NCBI GenBank assembly: GCA_016840465.1 | Contig: JAEOSH010000010.1 | Location: forward strand, 1-51,545 | DNA: 51,545 bases | Source of the DNA: Candidatus Baldrarchaeum yapensis | Lineage (GTDB): Archaea; Asgardarchaeota; Baldrarchaeia; Baldrarchaeales; Baldrarchaeaceae | Direction: 5' to 3' | Shown here: in pieces, positions 1 to 8,276 of the stretch | Numbering within the stretch: position 1 is the stretch's first letter | How the letters are laid out: each line of letters opens with the position of its first letter | The notes under the pieces: generated by a model | Databases searched by the model: none | Told to the model about the DNA's origin: nothing | What the model saw: the letters and a program-made list of their open reading frames with translations, nothing else | Program-made: the position numbers and the translations under genes

Positions 1-140
1 AAGTGGCTGTCGCTTGCGCTGAACGTGGAGCGGATCGCCACCGGAAAGACGTGCGTGTGATGCGGAAAGGATGAGGCCCGAGGGGGCAGAGACGGACAGC
101 GCCGTTCGGACCAGCGACCGACGCCCCCGGGCCGATGCCT
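1..140. ncRNA. GC-rich structured fragment at the left edge, possible 3' end of an ncRNA
   Basis: About 68% G+C by hand count, falling abruptly to AT-rich DNA after base 140, while the rest of the window is moderate in GC. In hyperthermophiles such islands usually mark structured RNA. Outer stem: GGCCC-(GA)-GGGGGC at 76-88 pairs with GCCCCC-GGGCC at 123-133. It encloses two small hairpins, ACGG..CCGT and TCGG..CCGA, whose loops both contain CAGCG. A short reading frame is also open from base 1 to a TGA at 58-60, so this could instead be a gene end plus its 3' structured region, for example a TnpB end with its guide RNA. I could not match it to SRP RNA, RNase P RNA or rRNA by eye. RNA class, strand and left boundary are unknown. 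Confidence 0.35.
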
Positions 141-431
141 AGCCGTAAGTGTTTATGTTGAATTTATTTATGAAACAGCCTCATACTACGGCAAAAGCAA
201 TTTAAGAAGAGATCATACCCTCTTTTCTCATGTTACACTCGAACGTTGAGGAGTTTCAGCAAGTGGGTGCCGATCTCGTAGAACTCATTTGAAACTATCT
301 ATCGAACGATTCTCATCCCCTCAAAAGGCTAAAATTCGATTTGGTTTATGCGATGAAACCATTTTCAAAAAATATTTAACATGCGACCTAGGAATGAAAG
401 TGCGAGGGGTCACTAAAGGGATGGCAGGAAT
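141..431. other. Gene-free stretch with promoter of the inositol-phosphate operon
   Basis: No convincing coding frame or RNA gene is visible. An AT-rich TATA-like element at 369-379 would place transcription start near base 400, giving a leader of about 30 bases before the ATG at 432. The rest is ordinary AT-rich intergenic DNA. Confidence 0.5.
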
Positions 432-1238
432 ATGCTTAGCGAGGCTGTAATACTGGCGGCCGGAATGGGAACTAGGCTCAGTATCATCAGCAACCAAAGG
501 CCAAAGTTTCTAGTTAAGGTTTTAGGGTGGCCTCTGATTTTCTTCCCGATACTCATGCTTATATCAATCGGAATCTTCAATATAAACATCGTTGTTCCAA
601 AGGGATGGAAGTCCGAGGCAGAGCAAACTCTCAGAAAAATAAAGGCGAACTTCCAAATAATCGAAAATGATGAGCCGCAGAGAGATAACGGGTATAGCTT
701 TCTCCTAAGTAAACAGATTGTTTCAAGTGATAAGTTCCTCCTAACAATGTGTGACCACATTCTGCCACCATCACTAGTCTCCACGTTCATAAACAACTCC
801 CCTCTGGATTCAAACGTGCATGTGCTTGTCGCGGGGGATAAAAGTCCAAGATATATTGATGTTTGCGAGGCTACCCGAATACTGACGGCAAAGGACGACA
901 ACGTGATCAAAATAGGGAAAAATCTTCCCACATTTGACTATATAGACATCGGCCTGTTCATCATCGACAGAAAAACATTCAAGGTAGCAGAGGACCTTGC
1001 ATCGAAAAAATACGTCATTCGACTCTCCGACGTGATAAATGAGCTACTAGATCGGAATTTCATTGTCAAAGTGATCGACATAACAGGTAACCCGTGGACC
1101 GAAATCGATACCGTCAACGACTACTTCAGCGCACACACGGGCAAACGCAGGGAGGTCATAGACATATTTCTAAAGGAGGTCGAGAAGTGTGGCATCGATG
1201 ACAAAGTCAACGGATGGCCCGGTATCGCGGTACATTAA
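432..1238 (+). CDS. CTP:inositol-1-phosphate cytidylyltransferase (IPCT)
   Basis: A 268-residue nucleotidyltransferase. The N-terminus has the sugar-nucleotidyltransferase signature LAAGMGTRL at about residues 9-17, followed by the RPKFLVKV substrate/metal loop. Together with the next gene it should make CDP-inositol from CTP and L-myo-inositol-1-phosphate, the first committed step to di-myo-inositol phosphate, a solute of hyperthermophiles. The assignment rests on the fold signature plus the adjacent CDP-alcohol phosphotransferase, a pairing known as a single fused protein in Archaeoglobus and Thermococcales. The ATG at 432 puts the signature at the usual distance from the start. The 3' end overlaps the next gene by 50 bases in another frame. 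Another sugar-phosphate nucleotidyltransferase specificity cannot be excluded. Confidence 0.85.
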   Translation: MLSEAVILAAGMGTRLSIISNQRPKFLVKVLGWPLIFFPILMLISIGIFNINIVVPKGWKSEAEQTLRKIKANFQIIENDEPQRDNGYSFLLSKQIVSSDKFLLTMCDHILPPSLVSTFINNSPLDSNVHVLVAGDKSPRYIDVCEATRILTAKDDNVIKIGKNLPTFDYIDIGLFIIDRKTFKVAEDLASKKYVIRLSDVINELLDRNFIVKVIDITGNPWTEIDTVNDYFSAHTGKRREVIDIFLKEVEKCGIDDKVNGWPGIAVH

Positions 1239-1863
1239 CAGGAAGATTTCCACAAAAATGACAAACTTCATTGTCAGGCATAGAATTCCTCTTACGCCGA
1301 ACCAGGTGTCCGTTATAAGCTTCCTGATAGGCGTCGCGGGATCTATCCTATTCATACCGGGCCACCTGATACTGGCCGGAATACTGATCCAAATATCGTC
1401 GATAGTCGACGGAGTCGACGGAGAACTCGCTAGGGCATTAAAAATGCAGAGCAGGTTTGGAGCGTTTTTTGATGCAATGCTCGATAGGTATGTGGACATT
1501 CTCACCGTCACGTGCATGTCAATATATTTCCTAAAGAGCATCCCCAGCCCCGGAATGCTCGAAATACTGATATCAATAGCAGCAATCACTGGAACCCTCA
1601 TGGTGAGCTATACACATGCACGTGGTGAAGCATCCCTCCGAAAACACCCTCTCTTTATAGGAAAGGTTCCGAGTTTTGCCTCCAGGGATGTCCGCCTCTT
1701 CTTAATATTCGTAGGAGCGGTTTTGGGGGCGTTCTGGGGCATCTTCATATGGGGAACACTGGTATTGCTGGCCGTAGTGACGAATCTCTACGTTATGGCA
1801 AAGTTCATAGATGTGGCGGTTCACCGCTACATGATTGAGGAAGAACCCAGAAAACTCCCATGA
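1189..1863 (+). CDS. CDP-inositol:inositol-1-phosphate transferase (di-myo-inositol phosphate phosphate synthase)
   Basis: A 224-residue integral membrane protein of the CDP-alcohol phosphatidyltransferase family. The full catalytic signature DGx2ARx8Gx3Dx3D is present at about residues 66-89 (DGELAR...GAFFDAMLD). Several hydrophobic segments follow. It should condense CDP-inositol with inositol-1-phosphate at the membrane to give phosphorylated di-myo-inositol phosphate. The N-terminal TDGPVSRYINRKIS resembles the linker/start of the transferase half of fused IPCT/DIPPS enzymes. Here it is a separate gene: AAAGGAGGT at 1172-1180 lies 8 bases before the GTG at 1189 (an in-frame ATG is at 1198). 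Translational coupling to the upstream gene is likely. Confidence 0.85.
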   Translation: MASMTKSTDGPVSRYINRKISTKMTNFIVRHRIPLTPNQVSVISFLIGVAGSILFIPGHLILAGILIQISSIVDGVDGELARALKMQSRFGAFFDAMLDRYVDILTVTCMSIYFLKSIPSPGMLEILISIAAITGTLMVSYTHARGEASLRKHPLFIGKVPSFASRDVRLFLIFVGAVLGAFWGIFIWGTLVLLAVVTNLYVMAKFIDVAVHRYMIEEEPRKLP

Positions 1864-1872
1864 GCGATCTTC

Positions 1873-2301
1873 TCACAGGCCTCTTAAATCCATAAGGTAA
1901 AGTCCCGTCTCTTCATCAAAACTTCTCCTTATCTCACCATCCACCGTCAGTATGAATATTTCGGCGGTGACCGAAACCACCGCCTCGAAAAGATGTCCCG
2001 CATATGTGCGTTCGGAATCTGCAAGTGTGATATGTGCATGTATGAACGGCTCATTATCCTTTAAGGAAATGTTCCCCACTAGTGAAACAACTTCCAAGTC
2101 CCCTCTAACCTCTCTTGTCTTGTACTCGCCCGCGCTGAAAACTCCTATCTTCGCAAATTCCACAGCTCCTATACCCATAAAAAGGGCCCCTTTAATCCCA
2201 AGCTTCCGCGCGGTCTCCTTCAAACAACTGATTATCTCCTCTCCCTTCCTGAGTCGTACAACGAAAACTTCCCCCACGCCATATTTGCCTATGGATACCA
2301 T
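1873..2301 (-). CDS. PPC/DUF296 domain protein
   Basis: A single PPC (DUF296) domain protein of about 142 residues, the family of archaeal/bacterial putative DNA-binding proteins related to the C-terminal domain of plant AT-hook proteins. Visible family features are a central FIHAHITLAD segment and YAGHLFEAVVSVTAEIFI, with the histidines that coordinate metal in the trimeric fold. The start at 2301 overlaps the stop of the upstream metallo-beta-lactamase gene by one base (TGATG). An in-frame ATG at 2316 would add five residues. The tight coupling suggests co-expression with that hydrolase. The cellular role of archaeal DUF296 proteins is not established. Confidence 0.8.
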   Translation of the reverse strand: MVSIGKYGVGEVFVVRLRKGEEIISCLKETARKLGIKGALFMGIGAVEFAKIGVFSAGEYKTREVRGDLEVVSLVGNISLKDNEPFIHAHITLADSERTYAGHLFEAVVSVTAEIFILTVDGEIRRSFDEETGLYLMDLRGL

Positions 2302-2978
2302 CACCACTCGCCCCAATACGACAGTAAATCCTCTATCCAGCCCTTCGGATCCCTCGTCACAATGCTATGCCCCTCACATAGGATGTCGATCTCCAATTGC
2401 AATATCCTATTAATAGACTTCCTCCACTCGGAAATATTGCTTCCCCACGCGGAACTGAACGGACCATGCAGATCTCCCCCAAAGAGCATCCTTTTGCCGT
2501 CGACTGACTTGTAGTAAATTGCTATGCTTCCGGGAGTATGTCCCGGAATGTGTAATATCTCCAAACCCACAGATCCGAGTTTTATAACTTCGGATCCCCG
2601 AGTTTTTAGCTTAACATCAACAGGACAGGGTTCGAGAACATCCCCATAATAGTTAGCGGCGCTTCTCATGACATCGCCCCTCTCCACAACATCGGCATCC
2701 AACTCGTGTATAAGAACTTTACATCCGCATTTCTCTCTCGTGACTTTATTTCCACCCACGTGGTCGTAATGCGCGTGCGTGTTTACGAGGTAACCGACAC
2801 TTCTCGGGTCGACTCCAGCTTTTTTCATGTTACTGAAGACCTTACGCGCACCCTTGCCGGTTCCAGCGTCTATCAGTATCGCAGGACTCGCAACTATCAG
2901 GTAAATATATGCATCCGAAAAATGGGAAAGTTCCGGGCCGCCGATCGCATACACGTCCCTTGCGATTCTAACGACCAT
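2301..2978 (-). CDS. Metallo-beta-lactamase fold hydrolase
   Basis: A 225-residue protein with the canonical metal-binding motif THAHYDHVGG at about residues 66-75, a downstream HIPGHTPGS histidine, and GGDLHG and CEGHS motifs completing the two-zinc site. This is the glyoxalase II-like class of MBL hydrolases, probably acting on a thioester or similar ester; the substrate cannot be read from sequence. GGAGGTTCGG lies just before the ATG. It is first in a two-gene unit with the DUF296 gene and divergent from the acyl-CoA synthetase gene. The 111-base gap at 2979-3089 carries the outward promoters. Confidence 0.85.
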   Translation of the reverse strand: MVVRIARDVYAIGGPELSHFSDAYIYLIVASPAILIDAGTGKGARKVFSNMKKAGVDPRSVGYLVNTHAHYDHVGGNKVTREKCGCKVLIHELDADVVERGDVMRSAANYYGDVLEPCPVDVKLKTRGSEVIKLGSVGLEILHIPGHTPGSIAIYYKSVDGKRMLFGGDLHGPFSSAWGSNISEWRKSINRILQLEIDILCEGHSIVTRDPKGWIEDLLSYWGEW

Positions 2979-3089
2979 TGCCGAACCTCCGCTTCTTCAT
3001 AACATCTTTTATTAAAGCTTAATGCTATTAAATTTGGTCAACGCTCGTGGTCGACAACTTTTGTTGATTATTCACAAAAATGAGCCGCG

Positions 3090-4574
3090 GTGCATAACAT
3101 GGAAATAGATCTGGATCCCGTATTTTACCCGAAAAGTATTGCCGTAATTGGTGCATCTGCGAATCCGATGAAATGGGGCTGGATCATACCCGCAAATATA
3201 ATATCTGGGGGATACACTGGCCGCCTGTATTTAGTGAACCCCAAATACGATAAAATAACAAAACTGAAGTGCTATCCCAATGTCAGGAGCCTCCCGGAAA
3301 CCGTTGATCTCGCGGTATTCACCGTGCCATCAAGGTCAGTACCAGAGTTGCTCGAAGAATGCGGAGAAGTAGGCGTGAAGGCAGCAATAGTGATTGCTGG
3401 AGGATTCAGTGAAGTCGGGAACGAGGGAAAAAGGCTCGAGCAAAAGGTCGTGAATATAGCGAGAAGATATAATATAACACTCATTGGGCCGAACACCATG
3501 GGAATATACAGCGCGCCCGTGAGTTTATGTGCCCTGATGCCCCCAGTTCGCCCAATTAAAGGAGAAGTGTCGATGATATCTCAAAGCGGAAATATCGGAA
3601 CAAACATGCTCGCATTTGGGAGAGTTAACAACGTGGGCTTCAACTTGTTCGCCTGCAGCGGGAACGAGGCTATGGTTCGATGCGAAGATTACATAGAATA
3701 CTTTGGTCAAGATCCAAATACAAAGGTGATACTGGCGTATATTGAGGGCATTAGAAACGGCAGGAAGTTCATGAGAGTGGTGGATGAGGTAATTGAGAAA
3801 AAGCCAATAATTGTATTAAAGGGTGGCAGAACGAGGTCCGGAGCGAAGGCTGCAAGGTCACATACCGGGGTTCTCGCGGGGGAGATGAAAATTTACGAGG
3901 CGGTGTTTAAGCAATTAGGAGTTGTCATTGCAAGATCAACAGATGAAATGCTAGATCTTGCAAAGGCATTTACTAGAGTTCCGTTGCCGAAAGGAAACAA
4001 AGTCGGCATAATAACATGGGGAGGAGGCTACGGAGTGCTGATCTCTGATGCATGCGAAGAGGCGGGGCTCGAACTCGCGGAACTCTCTGAGGAAACATTG
4101 GAGGAATTAAACAGGTTACTTCCCCCCTACTGGAGTCATGGAAACCCTATAGACATGGTGGGTGACATGAACAGGGAGGCACACTTCAAATGCCTGGAGA
4201 TCCTAGTTAGGGACAAAAACGTTGACGCAGTAATAGCGCTGGGGCTGATCACCGGAATGGATTTCTTCGAAGCGTTCCGGAACTTTGATTTTGTTCCAGG
4301 AGAATTCATAGAGGTGTTCTCATCGATGTGGAAAAACTACGATAGGATTGCATTAAGCAAAATAAAAGAGTTGATACAGAAATACGGTAAGCCGATAATT
4401 GCGGTCACCCTCACCGCCGAGGCGAGCAAAGTGCAAAGTGTAATGGATGAGGAAAAGGTACTGGGATACACCTCATTGGAGAGAGCAGCGACGGTATTGG
4501 CAAAAATGTACAAATATTACGAACACCTGAGAAGGAAAAAGTCGGTAAGGGGTGACAGACTGGGGTCTCCCTGA
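3090..4574 (+). CDS. ADP-forming acyl-CoA synthetase, alpha subunit
   Basis: A 494-residue protein resembling the alpha subunit of archaeal ADP-forming acetyl/acyl-CoA synthetase. It has a CoA-binding Rossmann domain (SIAVIGASANPMKWG near residues 16-30), the GPNTMG motif near 133-138, and the phosphohistidine loop ARSHTGVLAG with His258 matching the catalytic histidine of the family. It would convert acyl-CoA, ADP and phosphate to acid, CoA and ATP, typical of peptide-fermenting hyperthermophiles. No ATP-grasp beta domain is fused and none is encoded nearby, so the beta subunit must lie elsewhere. The annotated start is a GTG; an in-frame ATG lies at 3099. Confidence 0.85.
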   Translation: MHNMEIDLDPVFYPKSIAVIGASANPMKWGWIIPANIISGGYTGRLYLVNPKYDKITKLKCYPNVRSLPETVDLAVFTVPSRSVPELLEECGEVGVKAAIVIAGGFSEVGNEGKRLEQKVVNIARRYNITLIGPNTMGIYSAPVSLCALMPPVRPIKGEVSMISQSGNIGTNMLAFGRVNNVGFNLFACSGNEAMVRCEDYIEYFGQDPNTKVILAYIEGIRNGRKFMRVVDEVIEKKPIIVLKGGRTRSGAKAARSHTGVLAGEMKIYEAVFKQLGVVIARSTDEMLDLAKAFTRVPLPKGNKVGIITWGGGYGVLISDACEEAGLELAELSEETLEELNRLLPPYWSHGNPIDMVGDMNREAHFKCLEILVRDKNVDAVIALGLITGMDFFEAFRNFDFVPGEFIEVFSSMWKNYDRIALSKIKELIQKYGKPIIAVTLTAEASKVQSVMDEEKVLGYTSLERAATVLAKMYKYYEHLRRKKSVRGDRLGSP

Positions 4575-4687
4575 GGAAATATCAGAATCCACGAAATTCC
4601 TCCCTCCACGCGCAATCGCGGAAATTCGTCGGAAATTGTTACTTTTTCGACATTTTCCTTTTTGAACCCCGATCACAAATGGATAAG

Positions 4688-4697
4688 TTTATATTAC
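4688..4697 (+). promoter_or_regulatory. TATA box of the first SSB gene
   Basis: TTTATATTAC in an AT-rich context. Adding about 25 bases gives transcription start near 4718, only a few bases before the hairpin at 4721-4774. Confidence 0.55.
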
Positions 4698-4720
4698 GGT
4701 ACCGTGCCTATCCTCACAGC

Positions 4721-4774
4721 CTCTCCCAAAACTTCGCTACATCCTCAACGATGTAGTGGAGTTTTGGGGGAGAG
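4721..4774 (+). promoter_or_regulatory. Long hairpin in the 5' leader of the first SSB gene
   Basis: The lower stem CTCTCCCAAAACT (4721-4733) pairs with AGTTTTGGG..AGAG (4760-4774) with two bulged G residues. The upper stem CTACATC (4737-4743) pairs with GATGTAG (4750-4756). The hairpin would form the 5' end of the mRNA and end about 24 bases before the TTG start. A second, different hairpin occupies the same position in the other SSB gene. Confidence 0.65.
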
Positions 4775-4797
4775 AAATCGACGAGAGATGATATAGT

Positions 4798-5268
4798 TTG
4801 GAAAAAAGTTTCGTAAAAGTTTCTGATCTATCACCGACCAGTAAGGGAGTTAACCTTAAGGTGAAAGTTGTAGGAAAAACCGAACCGCGAGAGGTAGTTT
4901 CTAGAAAGGATGGCTCGATACACAGGGTTGCGGAGGCTATAGTTGGGGACGAAACAGGAATCATCCTCATGACTCTTTGGGACACACGGATAGATGAAGT
5001 CGAAATAGGTGATGTTTTGGAGATTGTCAACGCATTTGTGACCCTTTACCGTGGGTCCATGCGCCTCAACGTCGGAAGATATGGGACAATAATAAAACTC
5101 GAAGGAGAAGATATCGAGGAGGTTAATGAAGAAAATAACCTGAGCGCAATGAGATTCCCCGAGCACAGAGGCTTTCCGACCAAGATTGGGAGAGGCGGTG
5201 GAAAGACTCCCGGAAGGGGAGTTAAAAAACCCCGGAGAAGCGTACCCGGAAGAAGAAGGAGACCTTGA
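4798..5268 (+). CDS. Single-stranded DNA-binding protein, single OB fold (crenarchaeal type), copy 1
   Basis: A 156-residue protein with one N-terminal OB fold (about residues 1-110) resembling Sulfolobus SSB: KVSDLSPTSKGVNLKVKVV, VGDETGIILMTLWD and LNVGRYGTI. A basic, Gly/Pro/Arg-rich disordered tail follows (residues 120-156). It should bind single-stranded DNA in replication and repair. The tail ends in RRRRP and is basic, unlike the acidic tip of bacterial SSB, so it may contact nucleic acid rather than a partner pocket. The TTG start is preceded by GAGATGAT, a one-mismatch ribosome site. A paralogue lies at 10518-10949. Confidence 0.85.
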   Translation: MEKSFVKVSDLSPTSKGVNLKVKVVGKTEPREVVSRKDGSIHRVAEAIVGDETGIILMTLWDTRIDEVEIGDVLEIVNAFVTLYRGSMRLNVGRYGTIIKLEGEDIEEVNEENNLSAMRFPEHRGFPTKIGRGGGKTPGRGVKKPRRSVPGRRRRP

Positions 5269-5288
5269 TTGCTCCAAAAAGTTTCGTT

Positions 5289-6233
5289 TTAAATGAATAA
5301 CTCTACTAACTCTTTTCTTTTCTCTAATGCCTTCACCAATTTCCAAACCGCCTTATTCACGGGAGCGTCAATTCCGTATCTCTCAGCCTTTCGTACAATC
5401 GCGCCATTTATGTAGTCTATCTCCGTCCTACGTCCCCTCATCATGTCCTGCAACATAGACGACATATTCTTAGCGGTTCTCTCCGCCACCCTGAAAACAT
5501 CGCTTCTGACATCCCCCAGATCTACACCATCTGCACGCGCAACTTCAACGGCCTCGTCAATTATGCGCTCAGCGAGGAACCTCACATCCTCTATGACTAC
5601 AACACCGCCGTTTCTTATCTTTAAAATCGCAGTCAGTGGATTTATCGCCGCGTTTATTACAGTTTTCCACCACACGAGTTTCTGAATGTTATGGTCAACC
5701 TGAACGTCTATTGATGCCTTTTTCAAAATTTCGGCAAATTCTAAGGTCTTTTTCTTTGCATGTTTTCCCGCCACTGGGCCCAACACGGTTTCGCCGACAC
5801 CTGCGTGTACCACCTTGCCGGGCTCCGGAATATATGCTCCATGATTCGTAATCCCGCGCACCAAATTTACGTCCCCAAGAACTCTAAGTGCATCTTCCTC
5901 ATTTCCCATACCGTTTTGCATTAGAACATAGCAATCTCCCCTCACGTCCCCCTCCTCAAGCTCCCTTAGAATGCTTGAAGTATCATAAGCCTTCACGGTC
6001 ACCATCACGAAGTCGTACCTTTCGCCTGAAATCTCAGATGCCGACGTCGCGAGATCTACATCCTTCACCTCCCTGATAACCTTGCCGTCGGGGGAGAGCA
6101 CAATCAAAGAGCCCCGCCTTCTTATTTCACCTATATGCCACTCTCTCCCCAGCATGCACACCCTTACCACATTAGACAAATAAGCCGCGAAAAGAGAGCC
6201 TATTGCACCGGCTCCTGCGATGAGAACCCTCAT
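5289..6233 (-). CDS. Ketopantoate reductase (PanE/ApbA family)
   Basis: A 314-residue protein with the N-terminal NADPH-binding motif GAGAIG at residues 7-12, a central LMQNGMGNE motif and the catalytic KTVINAAINPLTAI segment (Lys and Asn) typical of 2-dehydropantoate 2-reductases. It reduces ketopantoate to pantoate for coenzyme A biosynthesis. The start was set to the ATG at 6233, which overlaps the stop of the upstream HPS/RraA gene as ATGA; an upstream in-frame start at 6251 would add six non-conserved residues. The two genes should be translationally coupled. Convergent with the first SSB gene. Confidence 0.88.
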   Translation of the reverse strand: MRVLIAGAGAIGSLFAAYLSNVVRVCMLGREWHIGEIRRRGSLIVLSPDGKVIREVKDVDLATSASEISGERYDFVMVTVKAYDTSSILRELEEGDVRGDCYVLMQNGMGNEEDALRVLGDVNLVRGITNHGAYIPEPGKVVHAGVGETVLGPVAGKHAKKKTLEFAEILKKASIDVQVDHNIQKLVWWKTVINAAINPLTAILKIRNGGVVVIEDVRFLAERIIDEAVEVARADGVDLGDVRSDVFRVAERTAKNMSSMLQDMMRGRRTEIDYINGAIVRKAERYGIDAPVNKAVWKLVKALEKRKELVELFI

Positions 6234-7543
6234 CCTGTCACTCTCTCCCACTTGTAAAGGTCAAGCACCTTGCTCAGAGTTGACCCTCTCCTTATTTCCT
6301 CCATTATTCTGTCCTCTTTCTCCTTCACATCCAACGCCCTGTTTGCAACCTCTATCAGATCCTCCTTTGGTATCACTATCATACCCTCCTCGCTGACAAC
6401 AACGTAATCTCCTGGCCTTATTCTCACGCCCTCTATCTCTATCGGGACATTTATTTCACCGAACCCCTTAGGCTCGCCCGCACGCGCGCAGAAGTACTTT
6501 GCGTATGCAGGGAACCCTATTTCTCTTATTCCATCGAGATCCCTTATCCCGCCGTATATCACAACGCCCTCTATCTTCCTATTCTTAGCACTCTGAGACG
6601 CTAACTCTCCCCACACCGCTGTCTCCTCTCCACCCGCATCTATAATTATGACATCGCCCTCACCCGCGTAGTCTATCGCCTCGACGGGCTTTGACCAGTC
6701 ACCAGGATATGTTCTAACGGTTACTGCCCTGCCCACTATCTTCTTTCCCGGGATGACCGGTTTTAATCCCATTATAACTCTAGCTCTGTGTAACGCATCG
6801 CTTATATTCGGAACAGAAACTCTCCTCAGTATTTCGAGAGCTTCTTCCTCCGTTATCGCCTTCTTTCCTTTCCTAGCCTTTACAGAGATCCTCTTCCGTA
6901 TAACCTCCTTTATGAGCCTTGTCGCCTCCGTCGCATTTTCAGACTTTATTATAGCACCACCCACTATCACGATATCAGCACCCTTCTCCACCGCTATGCC
7001 TGCGGTCTCACTCGTTATACCGCCAGCAATGGCCAATGGCACATCAACTCTTTCTCTGACCTTCTCTAATATGTCAAGAGGTTTCATTCCCCTCATCTGC
7101 TGGTCTATTCCCACATGAACACAAATAATATCGACACCGAGTTTCTCCAACTCCTCTGCCCTTTTCACGGGATCCTCGACATTTATCAAATCGACCATAA
7201 CCATGCCACCATAGTTCCTTGCCGCTGACACGGCTTCCCTCACTGTGCTATCGTCGCTCACTCCCAGTATTATTACAACGGAAGCTCCAGCCTTCAGTGC
7301 CATTTCGACCTCCACACGCCCAGTGTCTATAGTTTTCAGGTCCGCAACTATCACCTTATCTGGGAACGTCTTCTTCATTGTCCTTACCGCGTTCATTCCC
7401 TCGCTCTTTATGAGCGGTGTGCCGACCTCGAGCCAATCTGCGCCCCCTTCTACGCACTCTCTTGCAATCTTAAGTGCACGATCTAACTCAACAAAGTCGA
7501 GAGCCACCTGGAGGATAGGTTCCTTTGCCCCAAGTAAAGCCAC
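6230..7543 (-). CDS. Fusion of 3-hexulose-6-phosphate synthase-like and RraA-like domains
   Basis: A 437-residue two-domain protein. Residues 1-215 are an OMP-decarboxylase/HPS barrel with the DxKxxD active-site motif (D68, K70, D73 in ADLKTIDTG) and a C-terminal phosphate-binding VGGAII segment. Residues about 225-437 are RraA-like (HMG/CHA aldolase superfamily; VIIDAGGEETAVWGELASQSAK, GGIRDLDGI). Archaeal HPS is known to interconvert hexulose-6-phosphate with ribulose-5-phosphate plus formaldehyde, supplying pentoses where the oxidative pentose pathway is absent. HPS/RraA fusions occur in several archaea; the RraA half's role there is unsettled and may be aldolase-type. Coupled to ketopantoate reductase by an ATGA overlap. 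Confidence 0.87.
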   Translation of the reverse strand: MALLGAKEPILQVALDFVELDRALKIARECVEGGADWLEVGTPLIKSEGMNAVRTMKKTFPDKVIVADLKTIDTGRVEVEMALKAGASVVIILGVSDDSTVREAVSAARNYGGMVMVDLINVEDPVKRAEELEKLGVDIICVHVGIDQQMRGMKPLDILEKVRERVDVPLAIAGGITSETAGIAVEKGADIVIVGGAIIKSENATEATRLIKEVIRKRISVKARKGKKAITEEEALEILRRVSVPNISDALHRARVIMGLKPVIPGKKIVGRAVTVRTYPGDWSKPVEAIDYAGEGDVIIIDAGGEETAVWGELASQSAKNRKIEGVVIYGGIRDLDGIREIGFPAYAKYFCARAGEPKGFGEINVPIEIEGVRIRPGDYVVVSEEGMIVIPKEDLIEVANRALDVKEKEDRIMEEIRRGSTLSKVLDLYKWERVTG

Positions 7544-7706
7544 TACGCATCAACTCCGTCTATTGTCGGCAAGTAATGTTAAGGCGTGCTCGAAATATCT
7601 CTGTCGTTTAAAGAGTATTGACGTTTTATAATGTACAGAAATCGGTAGTATTGCGGATTTGGTGACATTTATCTTTGGCCGGATGAGATGATACCCCGGT
7701 GATCTC

Positions 7707-8276
7707 ATGAGCGGAAAGATAAAAGTCGTTAAGATGGATGGGCGTGTTGAGGACTTCAACAAGGAGAAAATAATCGCGGCATGCCAAAATGCCGGCGCAC
7801 CGCCGGAAGTTGCAAAGGAAATTGCAGAAGAGGTAAGTAAAAAGGTAAAAGACGGAATTTCAACGCGGGAAATCAGGACAATGGTCTTGGATATGCTGGA
7901 AAAGAGAAATCCGGAATGGAGAGACAACTGGGAGTTCTACGACAGGATCGTGAAAAAGAGAATAACCTACGAACGCGGCAAATTCGTTGAAGTCAAGAAG
8001 GGCAACCTGTATCTCGGAAGAGAGGTTAGGGATATCGGAGAGAAGGGATTATCCGATCTCGAGGAAGTTCTGGGAATATTGAGGGAGCTGGAGGAAGACT
8101 TGGAACACGGAATTCCCAGAAGAACAATACACAACAGAACTTATGTGCTGTTCATGGCGGTTCTCAGGTCCAAAAAGATGAAGAAGGAGGATAAGATAAA
8201 GGCAATAGAGGCGATCAACGAGTTCAGAAAGAAGCAGGGCTGGAAGCCCTTCGAACTCAAGAGACCAATAGAATGA
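7707..8276 (+). CDS. Stand-alone ATP-cone domain protein
   Basis: A 189-residue protein. Residues about 4-95 match the ATP-cone nucleotide-binding regulatory domain (KVVKMDGRVEDFNKEKII, GISTREIRTMVLDML), followed by a charged helical region of unknown function. ATP cones normally regulate ribonucleotide reductase or form part of the NrdR repressor. Here there is no zinc ribbon and no reductase domain, so it may be an ATP/dATP-sensing regulator or adaptor. The start is well defined: GGTGATCTC, matching the 16S tail, precedes the ATG. The gene abuts the convergent HdrD-like gene, stop codon to stop codon with no gap. Confidence 0.8.
   Translation: MSGKIKVVKMDGRVEDFNKEKIIAACQNAGAPPEVAKEIAEEVSKKVKDGISTREIRTMVLDMLEKRNPEWRDNWEFYDRIVKKRITYERGKFVEVKKGNLYLGREVRDIGEKGLSDLEEVLGILRELEEDLEHGIPRRTIHNRTYVLFMAVLRSKKMKKEDKIKAIEAINEFRKKQGWKPFELKRPIE

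Noticed and set aside
4473-4676. 67-codon minus-strand frame after the acyl-CoA synthetase gene
   Set aside because: Overlaps the end of the real gene and has no start signal or family resemblance.
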